Positions 48,035 to 58,557 are shown, counted from the stretch's first letter. The stretch: DNA of 64,000 bases from Candidatus Tisiphia endosymbiont of Dascillus cervinus (GCF_964026405.1 NZ_OZ032146.1:1-64000); one strand, 5' to 3'. The notes: generated from the sequence alone by a model not told the origin. Numbers and translations are program-made.

Positions 48035-49882
48035 ATGTTGAATTACTTTTATCGATATCTTAAAAAATATTGTAGTAGCGGTAAATTAATATTTGTTCTA
48101 ATAATTGTAGCCATTATATTGGCTTGCTCGACTTATTATGTGATTTCAATTGAGTCGAAATCTCTTGGTCCAGACCCAAGTAGAGTTATAGGGCTTATAT
48201 TAGTAGATCTTGCTGTATTCTTACTTTTAGGTATTTTATTAGCTCGTAAATTTTTACGAGATTTTATTGATAAAGGTGAAAGGGAGACGTCTTCGAAATT
48301 ACAAAATCGTATCATTATTGCCTTTAGTTTGATTGCTACAATCCCAACTATTATTGTTTCAGTGTTTTCAGCATATTTTTTTAATTTTGGTATTCAATCT
48401 TGGTTCGATAAAAAGATTTCTGCTGTGCTTGATCAGTCGATAATAGTCGCAGAATCTTATATAGACGAACATAAACTGCAGTTACGAGAAACAGCATTAT
48501 CTGTCGCTGATGATTTAACTGAGATGTATTATAATCTAATACATAATCCCCTTTCATTTAATGAAGCATTAAATACTGAAGTTGAGATGCGTTCTCTTGA
48601 TGAAGCTATAGTTTTTCATAGACCTACTAATACTGTTATTGCTAATACATTCTTAAGTTTCGCAATTTCATTTGCTACTATTCCAGCTCATTTAATGAAA
48701 AGAGCTGAGCTAGGAGAAATTGTTGAGATAAAATCTGATCCTAAAAAGATTCGAATGCTTACAAAACTTAAAGATCATAATGATATATATTTGTTGGTAG
48801 GTAGATTGATTGATGCTAAAATTATTGATCATATTGATAAAACTAACGGTGCAGCTGAAGAATATTATCGTCTTAAAAAACATATATCCAGTATGCAGAT
48901 CAAATTTTCTATAGTATTTATTTTTATTGCTTTATTACTGCTATTAGCTGCAATAAGCTGGGGAATGATTTTTGCTACAAAGATAGTAAAGCCTATTCGG
49001 AAATTAGTGATTGCTACTGAAAAGGTTAAAAATGGTGACTTAACTATTCAAGTACCAGAAGACCTTGTTAATAAAGATGAAATAAGCGTTTTATCCTCAG
49101 CTTTTAATAGGATGATTAAACAAATTGACCATCAACAAAGAGATCTAGTTATAGCTCAGCGTGCACTTGCTTGGTCTGACGTAGCAAGGAAAGTAGCTCA
49201 CGAGATTAAGAATCCTTTGACACCTATTCATCTTGCCTCCGAAAGATTACTTAGGAAATTTAGTAATCAAGTTGAAGATAAGACAGAGTTCAACAAATAC
49301 ATACAGATGATTGTACGTCATACTGACGATATTAAAAAAATTGTCTCTGAATTTGTTAATTTTGCAAGACTACCAGCCCCAATATTTATGGATTGTGATC
49401 TAGTAATTCTTATAAAGAATATGGTTGAATCACGAAAATTAATTAATGATAAAATATTATATAAATTCATCACAACTGATCAACACATAGATTTTATCTG
49501 TGATACAACTCAAATTAATCAGATTATGGTTAATTTATTAAAAAATGCCGAAGAATCTATAGGACTTACTAGATTTCAACAAGGTGTTATTGCTGTTTCT
49601 ATAACCAAGTCTAACCATCAGATTACTATTACAGTAAATGACAATGGAGTAGGATTCCAAGCAAATTTAATTGATAGGGCTACAGAAGCCTATATAACGA
49701 CTAGATCCAAAGGAACTGGTTTAGGGCTAGCCATTATCAAAAAAATAGCACAAGATCATTGTGCAACACTAGAGTTAGCAAACAAGTACGAGGGGGGAGC
49801 GATTGTCAACATAACATTCAACCTTGATGAATTAAAATTAAAGATCAATAATTCGAAGTCGATAAATCACATTTTCACTTAA
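48035..49882 (+). CDS. ntrY: NtrY-type sensor histidine kinase
   Basis: A 615-residue membrane sensor. Several N-terminal helices (LIFVLIIVAIILACSTYYVI, VDLAVFLLLGILLA, IIIAFSLIATIPTIIVSVFS) surround an extracytoplasmic region. A HAMP domain follows (KIVKPIRKLVIATEKVKNGD), then the phosphoacceptor box RKVAHEIKNPLTPIHLASER, and the ATP-binding N (NQIMVNLLKNAEESI), G1 (VNDNGVGF) and G2 (GTGLGLAIIKKIA) boxes. All catalytic motifs are present. Its expected partner NtrX is not in the window. It follows pccA after about 70 bp containing a type A repeat scrap (gcatactcaaatgatttt). Confidence 0.95.
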   Translation: MLNYFYRYLKKYCSSGKLIFVLIIVAIILACSTYYVISIESKSLGPDPSRVIGLILVDLAVFLLLGILLARKFLRDFIDKGERETSSKLQNRIIIAFSLIATIPTIIVSVFSAYFFNFGIQSWFDKKISAVLDQSIIVAESYIDEHKLQLRETALSVADDLTEMYYNLIHNPLSFNEALNTEVEMRSLDEAIVFHRPTNTVIANTFLSFAISFATIPAHLMKRAELGEIVEIKSDPKKIRMLTKLKDHNDIYLLVGRLIDAKIIDHIDKTNGAAEEYYRLKKHISSMQIKFSIVFIFIALLLLLAAISWGMIFATKIVKPIRKLVIATEKVKNGDLTIQVPEDLVNKDEISVLSSAFNRMIKQIDHQQRDLVIAQRALAWSDVARKVAHEIKNPLTPIHLASERLLRKFSNQVEDKTEFNKYIQMIVRHTDDIKKIVSEFVNFARLPAPIFMDCDLVILIKNMVESRKLINDKILYKFITTDQHIDFICDTTQINQIMVNLLKNAEESIGLTRFQQGVIAVSITKSNHQITITVNDNGVGFQANLIDRATEAYITTRSKGTGLGLAIIKKIAQDHCATLELANKYEGGAIVNITFNLDELKLKINNSKSINHIFT

Positions 49883-50743
49883 TATTCTTTCCTTACTTTA
49901 CCTCTTTCTTGGCAACTCTCTTATATTTAAAGTCATGCTTTATAACAATATACTTAATCTGTAATCGTGATTTTTATCACATATTAGTAAATCGTTCTTT
50001 AAAAATAAAATTATAAATACAGTTTTTACTTTCCCTCTCTATGACAATTGCATTAACATTAATTAATCTTTAATAAATAAATTAACTGATAGGTAATAAA
50101 ATGGTTTTATTTAACAAGTTACAAAATAATTTTCTTATTAATAGATTTAATAGATATTTAGTAACAAGGTGCATAATTTTTCTTTTTTTGTTTATTCTGT
50201 TTTTTTTATTACAAGGGTTTGGTACATCTAATGTTTTGGCAGCAGGATTAAGAAATGAGCAAATAAATTTACATCATCCAAACCCAACTATTAATAGAGA
50301 ATACTTTGAAAATGAAATAGAAACAACTTGGCAACTTATTGATGAAGCTCGTGATGAGTTGAAAAGACTAGAACAAACACGTAATTCACAAATAATAGAC
50401 AGATTTGGGGATTATGACAATGAGTTGAAAAAAGAATTTGGTTTACAAAACAATTATTACCCAAAAGTACTTAAGTTACTAGAAGCAAATTATTTAACAT
50501 TACTTGATTTACATAGAAACTATAGTTTCAAGAAAGAAATGATCGAAGAAAAAATATCAGATAACGAAACACGGAAAGGTATAAAGGAGAAAGGTTTAAC
50601 CGCAATAAAGCAACTAATAAAGAGAAATTCTAAAGAATATGATAAAGCTCAATCAGACGCTGAACGAAAGGCTTTGGTAGAAAAGGAAGAATCTTTATCA
50701 AAAATAAAAAAAGAATTAGAAGAAACCTCATATCAAGATGCTG

Positions 50744-50861
50744 TATACTTGGATAATTTGAAGAATGAGAACAACAAACAAGGAGGGAGCGAATATAACG
50801 TAGTAAACACAAACCCCGAAAGTATTTACGAAGACAATTTTTCAGATCATTCAAGTATAGT
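50744..50861. repeat. Eroded type A palindromic element in the sca passenger
   Basis: tatacttggataatttgaaga to cattcaagtata, read as YLDNLKNENNKQGGSEYN, which parallels YSNDLENWNVKQG of the MurD insert. The right half has diverged. Confidence 0.7.
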
Positions 50862-51892
50862 TAAAATTTTAAAAAAAATAGACATATCTCCACAAGACCT
50901 AAGGTACGATGATAACACAAAAGAAACTCTCTATATTAATCTTAAGGAAGTAAATCAAAAGTTAGAAGATTTGGCACAGGATATGAGTAACATAGAACAG
51001 CAAGAGTCAATACTCAACCAAGAAAAAGATCATTACGACAAACTATCAAGTGCTATCAATATAAAAGAAGATAAAATCCGCAAGTTAGAAGAAACAAAAA
51101 AATATTTTGAATCTAAGTTAGATTGTAAAGAGGCTAATAATTCATTACCTACTTTACCAAAGAAGAAATTTAAGAATGTGGCAGCATGCATTATTTCTAT
51201 TATCAAAGCACAACCTCAAGCTTCTAATAGTTTGATGCCAGTAAAATCACCTTATATATCTCTTAATGACCCACCTCCAAATCCAAGCTTAAGTATGCAA
51301 ACAGAGATATTACCATACCAAGTAGAGGATTCTGTTGTTATGCCTCTAATATCAGATACCACTCAGCCTAATAATGAAACGCTAACCGATAAAGCTATAC
51401 CACTAGTAAACACTAAAAGTTTACACAACGAATTTCAAGAATTTGCAACAGAAAATGACGGTAATAATCAATGTAAGGAGATTATTACTCGCAGACATAG
51501 CATCGAAACAGAACAACCTAAACATTATCAAGATAAGAAAACTATTACTCGTACGTTTAGCCTCGAAACTCCCCCGACCCCAATCACTAGACGAAGGATT
51601 TTTCTCTTATAACAGCAGCATACCAGAATCTGAAGAGGAAGAGTGGAGCAACTCTGAAGATGAATCACTTATAGATATTCCCTTAAAAAGGTTCTCAAGG
51701 TCATCTTCATTAGCACCACTCGATCCACAATATTATTCAAGAAGATCATCAGATGCTTCAAATCTTGATTCTAGTGATAAAATAGCAATAGTAACGTTTC
51801 CCCCCTTACCAATAACTCAAGAGACTATGTCAATAGTAGCTGAATCTCAGTCTCTTGCAAAAACCACACCTCCAGTAACTATAGTCAATTCA

Positions 51893-51988
51893 GAAGAATT
51901 GGATAGCAGGAATGATGGAGCGAAGCCTATAGATAATAGGCGAGCGATCGAAGACGATGTCACCAAATTCTCATCAATTGACTATAAC
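51893..51988. repeat. Palindromic element in the sca gene, inverse of the one at tlyA
   Basis: gaagaattggatagcaggaatg, gcctatagataataggcgag and atcaattgactataac match the inverse of 16745-16862. It is translated as NDGAKPIDNRRAIEDDVTK. Confidence 0.75.
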
Positions 51989-52011
51989 CTTCAGCATTCT
52001 GTAGAAACTAT

Positions 52012-52134
52012 ATACTTAAATGATTTGGAGAATGGGGACAACAAACAAGGGGTAAGCAAAAACAACTTAGAACTACATGAATATGAGAATCCACCGAAAC
52101 CTTACAAAACTAAAAGGCAGAAAAAGAGTATAGC
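52012..52134. repeat. Second type A palindromic element in the sca gene
   Basis: tatacttaaatgatttggag to gcagaaaaagagtata; read as YLNDLENGDNKQGVSKNNL. It lies between the repeat above and the 69-bp array. Confidence 0.75.
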
Positions 52135-52288
52135 TGTACATGATAATGCAGATGTTGTTCAAAATGAAGTATTTGATAAAGATAATCTTGGGTTAGAAGA
52201 ATTGTTTAAAGAAGAAGCTGTGCCAATAGTAGCTAATGAGCAACTTCCTGAGGAAGAACATCATGCAGATAAACATCTTGTAGTTAAT

Positions 52289-52627
52289 GTTCAACCTCTT
52301 GAGACTGTACCTCAAGCTCCTGCAAATGTAGTCCACGTAGAAAATCATCCTCCTGCAGTTCAACCTCTTGAGGCTGTACCTCAACCTCCTGCAAATGTAG
52401 TCCACGTAGAAAATCATCCTCCTGCAGTTCAACCTCTTGCAGCTGCACCTCAACCTCCTGCAAATGTAGTCCATGTAGAAAATCATCCTCCTGCAGTTCA
52501 ACCTCTTGAGGCTGTACCTCAACCTCCTGCAAATGTAGTCCACGTAGAAAATCATCCTCCTGCAGTTCAACCTCTTGCAGCTGCACCTCAACCTCCTGCA
52601 AATGTAGTCCATGTAGAAAATCATCAT
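52289..52627 (+). repeat. 69-bp tandem array (23-residue units) in the sca gene
   Basis: Five units starting at about 52289, with gtccacg/gtccatg at 52331, 52400, 52469, 52538 and 52607. The unit reads VQPLEAVPQPPANVVHVEN plus HPPA. From the second unit on, two versions (LEAV with cacg, LAAA with catg) alternate, implying a 138-bp dimer was duplicated. The array ends exactly at the second frameshift. Confidence 0.93.
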
Positions 52628-53680
52628 TAGATGAAAAAGAATCTTATATCTCACCTATTAATTTTGATATCGAACAAAATATAGCAAAATATACTACATA
52701 TATAGAATTTGATTACTTGGATTTAACTTCAAACGCTTTAAGTACTCGAAATAATCTATTAAAACATAATACGGTAAATATGGTAGCGGCAGGGGATAAT
52801 GATTATTATATTAAAAAAGGAGGGTGGATTCAAGTTATGAACTCTACTAGCAAACAAAAAGGAAATACTTTACCCTTTAAAAATAATCAGCAAGGCTTCG
52901 TTCTAGGTTTTGATGCACAGCCTCTTGATGAACTTATTATAGGAATCGCATATGCTAATGCAAATTCATATACTAAATTTCAAAGCATCTTTAATGACAA
53001 GCAAAATATTATTTTACATGTAGCTGCAGTTTACAGCAAATATACATTATCACAAAATATGTATCTGAGTTCTTATCTTAAATATGGTAAAGCCTTTATT
53101 AAAAATCTAGGGAAAAGAGATACTATATCAATTAATAGCAAGACTAACGGTTATGTAGGACGTGCGAAGCTTGAAACTCACTATAAAGTTGATTTAGATA
53201 AATTTTTGTTCAAACCAATGGTAGGAATAATATTTGATCGTTTTCTAATCAAAAATTTTACAGAATATAGGAAAGATTTTAATATTAATGTACCAACTAG
53301 GAAAGGAAAAAGAGTATCATTTGAAACTGGAATTGATTTCAGTAAACGCATTTTAGTAAGAAATATTTCAATTATTCCTAAGGTACACTTTAAACTAGAT
53401 CAGACTGTTCTACTAAATAATTCAACCGACATCATTAATTTTACTAGCATAGAACACCATACTCAAACAGTAGCTATCACAAAATCTCTAAGACCATCTC
53501 CAAAGAATGTTATGTACACTTTAGGAGGTTGTATAAACATGCAATCTGTATCAGCACTTGAATTAGGTGCTGGTTACGATTATAGTTTAAAGAAAAGTTT
53601 TACTACCCACTCTTTCTATGTTAATGGATCAGTGAAATTTTAATACAAGTTGCTAATTATTACATAATTAGCAACTTTCG

Positions 53681-56600
53681 TTAAGGATTTCTACTACCAC
53701 CTACATTTCGGTTAGGTTTTTTATGAGTAAGTCCTTTCATATCTAGAGAACCATCTAGAGCAGGGGTGGCATTAGCATCATGTAATAGCTGAGACGCATC
53801 CTTAAAAAGAGGGTCAGCTGTTACACGATCAGGTTGCAACCCGTGAACAGCAGCTGAATTTACCCTAATATTACCCTGGGCATTTTTAACTATTCCTACA
53901 TATTCTCCTTTGTTTTTAAGGACTTCTTGCTCAAGTTGCTCAAGAGTGCTTTTATCTACTGGTAAAGTATAAGTTTTACCCTTACGTTTCAAATATAAAG
54001 GTGACTTATTGTTATCAGAACAAGAAAATATTTCTGTAGGTTTGGTCAGATGCACCAACTTGCCATTCTTATAGTGAGCAGTCAAATATACAGCATCTTC
54101 TTTACTAATATTACGTCCATTTGTATCTTGTACTGCAAAAGACATATGGCACGCCCCCTGCATATCTATAGATAACGGTATATTTACCATACGAGCATTT
54201 TTAATTTCTTCTCCCTCTCTAGTTTTATATTTAGCATTTTTGTCATCATGACTTACATCATAACTCAACGTTGTTTCATTTATTGTCACAACATCCTTAC
54301 CGTTTTGCTTCAAGTTAAAGCTTTTACCTGATTCTGGGGATATAATATTTTCTTGCCATGCAATATCTTTATACTCAGCTGCAAATTTTTTATGAATATC
54401 TGTATAGCCTCTTTGTTCAATATTTTCTATCTCTCGTAGTACATTTGAGTCCCGAAATGCTTCGGATAATCTACCAACATTTTCTTGGGCAAATTGAGCA
54501 AAACTGCTTGTAGATTGCAAAGAAAATTTATTAACAATTGGCTGAACTTGCTCTCTTGACAATTCCTTAAAAGCTTGCAATATTTTATCATCGTCATAAA
54601 CATTACCCTTAGTCTTATCCTGAACTAATACTTTATCTACAGACACGCCACTATCCATCACTGGCCTATACTCTGTACCTACTGATTGATACAACTTTTG
54701 CCTATTATCTGTTTGGCTATCAACTGCTCTAAACTCTTTAGTAATAGTCTCTGTTTCCGTACCTATTGACTTACCAGCTATCTTATCCGTTTGAATCCCA
54801 ACTTCGTATGCTTCTGGCTTAATTTGTAACTTTTCCAATTGACTTAGAAGTGCGGCATTTTGGCTTTCAAGAGCAGCTATCCTAACATCCTTATCTCTAA
54901 GCTCTGTTACCCTAGCCTGTTCATCTTTTTGGATTCTTTGGGCTTGTTCCTGAGCAACCTCCAACCTCCTCCAAAGTTCATCTATATCCCCTTTTTGTTT
55001 TGTTACTAAAGCAGTATACTTTAATTCTTCTGCTGCACTAAGTGTTTCTAGCTGATTTTTTGTATCTTTTTTTATTTCTTCTAACTGAGTTTTTAAACTA
55101 TTATTCTCATTGGTTAACCCACCTAGCTGATCTTGTAATTTTTTAGCTTGCTTACTTTCTACACCATATTTTTGCTCAACTGCCTTTAGGCTTTCTTGAA
55201 CGGTTATTAATTCTTGTTTCTTCTTTTCTAGCTCACTCCGACTTTCTTGCTGCTCTGATTTTAGTTTTGATAATTCCTCGTTTATTGTTTGCAATTTTAC
55301 TGCAGCTACCTCTGATTGTCCTTTAAGCATTGCTTCATATTTTACTTCTGCTACCTGTAATTCCGAATTGGCGGCTTCTTTTGCTTCAGTAAGAGCCTTT
55401 ATCTGATTTTCTGCCCCTTCTCTTGTTTCTTTTAAGTTAGTCGTTAATTGATGCTGAGCCTCGGTTAATTCCTCTACCTGATCTTGTAATTTTTTAGCCT
55501 GCTTACTTTCTACACCATATTCTTGCTCAACTGCCTTTAGGCTTTCTTGAACGGTTATTAATTCTTGTTGCTTCTTTTCTAGCTCACTCCGACTTTCTTG
55601 CTGCTCTGATTTTAGTTGTGATAATTCCTCGTTTATTGTTTGCAATTTTGCTACAGCTGCCTCTGATTGTTCTTTAAGCATTGCTGCATAATTTTCTTTT
55701 GCTACCTGTAATTCCGAATTGGCGGCTTCTTTTGCTTCAGTAAGAGCCTTTATCTGACTTTCCTTCTCCTCTCTTGTTTTTTTAAACTCAGTCGTTAATT
55801 GATGCTGAGCCTCGGTTAATTCCTCTACCTGTTCTTGTAATTCTTTAGCCTGCTTACTTTCTTGTCCATGTAATTCTTCAGCTTTAACCAATTCTTCACG
55901 AGTATTGGTTAATTCTGCTTTCGTCTTCTGTAACTCTGCCTGTTTTTCTTGCTGCTCTGATTTTAGTTTTGATAATTCCTCGTTTATTGTTTGCAATTCT
56001 GCTGCAGCTGCCTCTGATTGTTCTTTAAGCATTGCTGCATAATTTTCTTTTGCTTTACTATACTCTAAATCTTTTGCTCCACTAAGTTCTAATAGCTGTT
56101 CTTTTGCATTTTTCTCTGTCTCTTCTAACTTAGCTCTTAAATTATCATTTTCACTGGTTAACTTATCTATCTGATCTGACAAAGATCCATCTGATTCACT
56201 TAGCTCCTGTAGTTCATCTGCCCAATTTTTCTCATTAGTAGGCATACTAAATTGTTTCTGCTCTTTTTCTCCTTTCAGACCTATAATCTCGTCTTGGAGG
56301 TCATCTATTAATTTTTGATGTGCTTGTATTTCTTGCTTTGTAGACAATTGTAGCTGTATTAATTGCTGGTCTAAATTATCTGCTCTTGCTTTTTCAACAC
56401 TAGTCAGTTCTTTTTGCTGTTTTATCAGTTCATTAATCTCAATTTGACGTTTCACTGACGCCTCAGCATCATTAGCTCTTTCTTGTAATATAGAATACTG
56501 GCTAACTGAACCTTCTTGTTGTTTTGCACTGGATAGAGGGGGGTAAGATTTTTGTTCCAATTGCTTTAATTCTTCAAACAACTGCTCTTCTTTTTGCTTG

Positions 56601-57403
56601 CTTTGTTCAATGATTTTAGTCTTTGCATCTATTTCGTCTTGGATTGTCTTTATTTCTTTTTCCTGGAGTATTATATTTTCATATTGTTTTGCTAGTATAG
56701 GCTCTTGTTCTGAAATAGCTTTTATATCTTTTTCTATCTCCGCTTGCCGTTCCTTAAACAATTCTTGTAGTATTGGCTGAGCATCAACTGTCAAATTATC
56801 AGCTAAATCTTTCTTTTGTAACTCCTTTTTTTGCTCGATTAAATTTTTATCTCTTTTTTCTAAATTCTGCATACTGGCATTAAGCTCGGTCATAAGCTGC
56901 GAATTTTTCTCAAGTAACTCTTTTTTGTCATCTTCTTTAAGTAATTCACTTCCTTCAAGGAATTTAGCAAATGCCTCTTTGTGTTCAATGCTCCTATGAG
57001 AAGTATCTTGTCCATCTTCATATAAAAACTGCTCAAACTCTCGGCATATCTCAAGATTTAATGCAATATTTTCATATTGCTGCTTGATCAGTTCTAACTC
57101 TAAATCTATAAATTCATTTTGTTCTTGAACTGCTTGTATTATTGCGTCTGCTGATTGAGCAGCTAGGTGTCCTTTTATTTTTTCCTGCTGTTTCCAAAGT
57201 TTTCCCAACAATTCTAATGCATAATTATCTTCTTCCTGCAAATTATCTTTTAGAGTATCTAATGCTGTTTGCTTGTCTTCGAGATATTTTTGTAGCAATT
57301 TGATATCTTCATTAGCTTTTTCAAATATACCCTGTTCAGTTTTCATCTTTTCTTGAAGTTGTTTTATTGCGGATAAAATTTCTTCTGATTCTGGTAATGA
57401 CAT
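53681..57403 (-). CDS. Large coiled-coil protein ending in a Sca4/120-kDa-antigen domain
   Basis: A 1240-residue protein without a signal peptide. Residues 1-900 are almost entirely coiled coil (Glu/Lys/Gln-rich heptads), including a 117-residue unit repeated about 2.7 times. Residues about 960-1185 resemble the N-terminal domain of rickettsial Sca4: RLSEAFRDSNVLREIENIEQ, RGYTDIHKKFAAEYKDIAWQ, INETTLSYDV, NIPLSIDMQGACHMSFAVQD, DAVYLTAHYKNGKLVHLTKP and GKTYTLPVDKSTLEQLEQEV. Sca4 is a secreted actin/adhesion effector that binds vinculin; in Sca4 this domain comes first, whereas here it is last. Secretion and host targets are inference. The start is about 45 bp from IS copy 3, so its promoter region has been replaced. 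Confidence 0.85.
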   Translation of the reverse strand: MSLPESEEILSAIKQLQEKMKTEQGIFEKANEDIKLLQKYLEDKQTALDTLKDNLQEEDNYALELLGKLWKQQEKIKGHLAAQSADAIIQAVQEQNEFIDLELELIKQQYENIALNLEICREFEQFLYEDGQDTSHRSIEHKEAFAKFLEGSELLKEDDKKELLEKNSQLMTELNASMQNLEKRDKNLIEQKKELQKKDLADNLTVDAQPILQELFKERQAEIEKDIKAISEQEPILAKQYENIILQEKEIKTIQDEIDAKTKIIEQSKQKEEQLFEELKQLEQKSYPPLSSAKQQEGSVSQYSILQERANDAEASVKRQIEINELIKQQKELTSVEKARADNLDQQLIQLQLSTKQEIQAHQKLIDDLQDEIIGLKGEKEQKQFSMPTNEKNWADELQELSESDGSLSDQIDKLTSENDNLRAKLEETEKNAKEQLLELSGAKDLEYSKAKENYAAMLKEQSEAAAAELQTINEELSKLKSEQQEKQAELQKTKAELTNTREELVKAEELHGQESKQAKELQEQVEELTEAQHQLTTEFKKTREEKESQIKALTEAKEAANSELQVAKENYAAMLKEQSEAAVAKLQTINEELSQLKSEQQESRSELEKKQQELITVQESLKAVEQEYGVESKQAKKLQDQVEELTEAQHQLTTNLKETREGAENQIKALTEAKEAANSELQVAEVKYEAMLKGQSEVAAVKLQTINEELSKLKSEQQESRSELEKKKQELITVQESLKAVEQKYGVESKQAKKLQDQLGGLTNENNSLKTQLEEIKKDTKNQLETLSAAEELKYTALVTKQKGDIDELWRRLEVAQEQAQRIQKDEQARVTELRDKDVRIAALESQNAALLSQLEKLQIKPEAYEVGIQTDKIAGKSIGTETETITKEFRAVDSQTDNRQKLYQSVGTEYRPVMDSGVSVDKVLVQDKTKGNVYDDDKILQAFKELSREQVQPIVNKFSLQSTSSFAQFAQENVGRLSEAFRDSNVLREIENIEQRGYTDIHKKFAAEYKDIAWQENIISPESGKSFNLKQNGKDVVTINETTLSYDVSHDDKNAKYKTREGEEIKNARMVNIPLSIDMQGACHMSFAVQDTNGRNISKEDAVYLTAHYKNGKLVHLTKPTEIFSCSDNNKSPLYLKRKGKTYTLPVDKSTLEQLEQEVLKNKGEYVGIVKNAQGNIRVNSAAVHGLQPDRVTADPLFKDASQLLHDANATPALDGSLDMKGLTHKKPNRNVGGSRNP
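55110..56045 (-). repeat. 351-bp repeats in the coiled-coil gene
   Basis: About 2.7 copies of a 117-residue unit beginning YAAMLKEQSEAA and containing LQTINEELSKLKSEQQE, ESKQAKKLQDQVEELTEAQH and QIKALTEAKEAANSELQV. Units start near 56043, 55692 and 55341. The second and third are closer to each other than to the first. Confidence 0.9.
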
Positions 57404-57446
57404 TTTATTTACCCATAGTTTAAATTATCTAAATTAATATTATAAA

Positions 57447-58557
57447 CAAAACTTACGCTATGTAAGGTTCTAAATAGCGTAAAGAGGGTGAACGTAACTG
57501 CTGTTGCATATAATGATCTAAAAGCCCTAACTTTATTTGATAAACCGTCTTACCTATTTTGTGTGCAGTTCTTTTTAGAAAAGCCCACACTAAAAATGCA
57601 CAACTAATGTGATTACGCTGGATGCGTTGTTTTCTGCATTGGCATCGTTCTATACCGGTAAGTTGCTTGATTTCTCTATGCATGCTCTCAATTACCCAAC
57701 GAAAGCCACACTCATCTTGTACGGCTTTAGAAGATTTTTGAGTTTTGTTATTGGTAACAATATAATCAACTCTGTTGGTAGAAACAGTAAGTTTAAACAA
57801 ATTAACATGCTTATCTTTTGCAAAGCCCTTTATATGAATCTCCACTCCGCTCTTAATTTCCTCATCTGAAAACGTTAACTTGCTAACAGCTTTATAAGGC
57901 TTAGAAGAGGAAGTTTTAGTAACGTTTCTATTTGCTTTAATAGGAGCATAATAATATTTACCCAAGGAATCAACATGTTGCATAATTTTATGCGTAGCAT
58001 ACCATGTGTCAAAAAGCACAGTTTGAAAAGGAATCTTTTTGCTATACACAGCATTATTTAACATATTTAATAGGTGTTCTACTTTTGTCGCTCCATCATG
58101 TTCGGGCGAAAAAATTCGGTAATCTATTACCCAAAACTTATTAATATCCGGATTATAATATACCAAACTTACTACTCCTATACCAGTAGTAATACCACCT
58201 GTAGCCCCACTGTACTGTGATCTAGCAATTTCTATTTTCTTGGTATTTCTTTTATTTAACACCGTATCATCAAATATTGTATATCCGTTAGGCGATAAAA
58301 TAACATCATCCTTAATATGTTCCCATAACAAAGAAGGTGTATATTTTTCATTTTTTAAAAATCTATTAATAACATCATGGCTACATTTTTTGGCATGTTC
58401 AGCATAGTAGGTCAAACTATAATTCTTTTGACTCACTATTAGAAATTGACAGTAATCTGTCCTATTAACTGGTATTGCTTGCAATTTTATCCTCTTGGCA
58501 TTTGTAAATTATATTCAACATAATGTACCATTTTTTTTTCTCATAGCGTAAGTTTTG
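57447..58557 (-). mobile_element. IS701/IS4-like insertion sequence, copy 3, without target duplication
   Basis: An 1111-bp copy with the same perfect 16-bp ends (one extra T in an internal T run). The flanking four bases are taaa on the left and ttgt on the right, so there is no direct repeat, unlike copies 1 and 2. This suggests that its two sides came together by recombination between IS copies. On the right it joins directly to the middle of an open reading frame. Confidence 0.94.
57453..58484 (-). CDS. DDE transposase of IS copy 3
   Basis: A 343-residue transposase with the same sequence as copy 2, including the QQQLRSPSLRYLEPYIA end, YTIFDDTVLNK, VLFDTWYA and the RWVIESMHREIKQL block. 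It appears intact. The start codon faces the truncated Thr/Ser-repeat gene. Confidence 0.94.
   Translation of the reverse strand: MQAIPVNRTDYCQFLIVSQKNYSLTYYAEHAKKCSHDVINRFLKNEKYTPSLLWEHIKDDVILSPNGYTIFDDTVLNKRNTKKIEIARSQYSGATGGITTGIGVVSLVYYNPDINKFWVIDYRIFSPEHDGATKVEHLLNMLNNAVYSKKIPFQTVLFDTWYATHKIMQHVDSLGKYYYAPIKANRNVTKTSSSKPYKAVSKLTFSDEEIKSGVEIHIKGFAKDKHVNLFKLTVSTNRVDYIVTNNKTQKSSKAVQDECGFRWVIESMHREIKQLTGIERCQCRKQRIQRNHISCAFLVWAFLKRTAHKIGKTVYQIKLGLLDHYMQQQLRSPSLRYLEPYIA

Larger units (their letters stand above)
50101..53643 (+). pseudogene. Sca-type autotransporter, broken by two compensating frameshifts
   Basis: Three frames make one surface antigen. Frame 1 (50101-51612) has a signal-like segment ending NVLAAG and a long charged coiled-coil passenger. 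Near 51575, at a run of C (ctcccccgacccc), the sequence moves to another phase (to 52630) with Ser-rich text and a 23-residue repeat array. Near 52625 it returns to the first phase (LDEKESYISPINFD), reaching the autotransporter beta domain (GWIQVMNSTSKQKGN, FVLGFDAQPLDELIIGIAYA, final VNGSVKF with terminal F). Read with both shifts the protein would be about 1180 residues. At least three RPE-like segments lie in the passenger. Which sca number it is I cannot say. Confidence 0.85.

Noticed and set aside
50101-51612. First frame of the sca locus as an independent secreted coiled-coil protein
   Set aside because: The neighbouring frames continue the typical passenger and autotransporter barrel, so a split single gene explains the data better.
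52193-52654. Long minus-strand frames opposite the 69-bp array, with repeated Cys/Arg-rich units
   Set aside because: They are antisense shadows of a tandem repeat whose unit length is a multiple of three; the plus-strand frame continues a recognisable surface protein.
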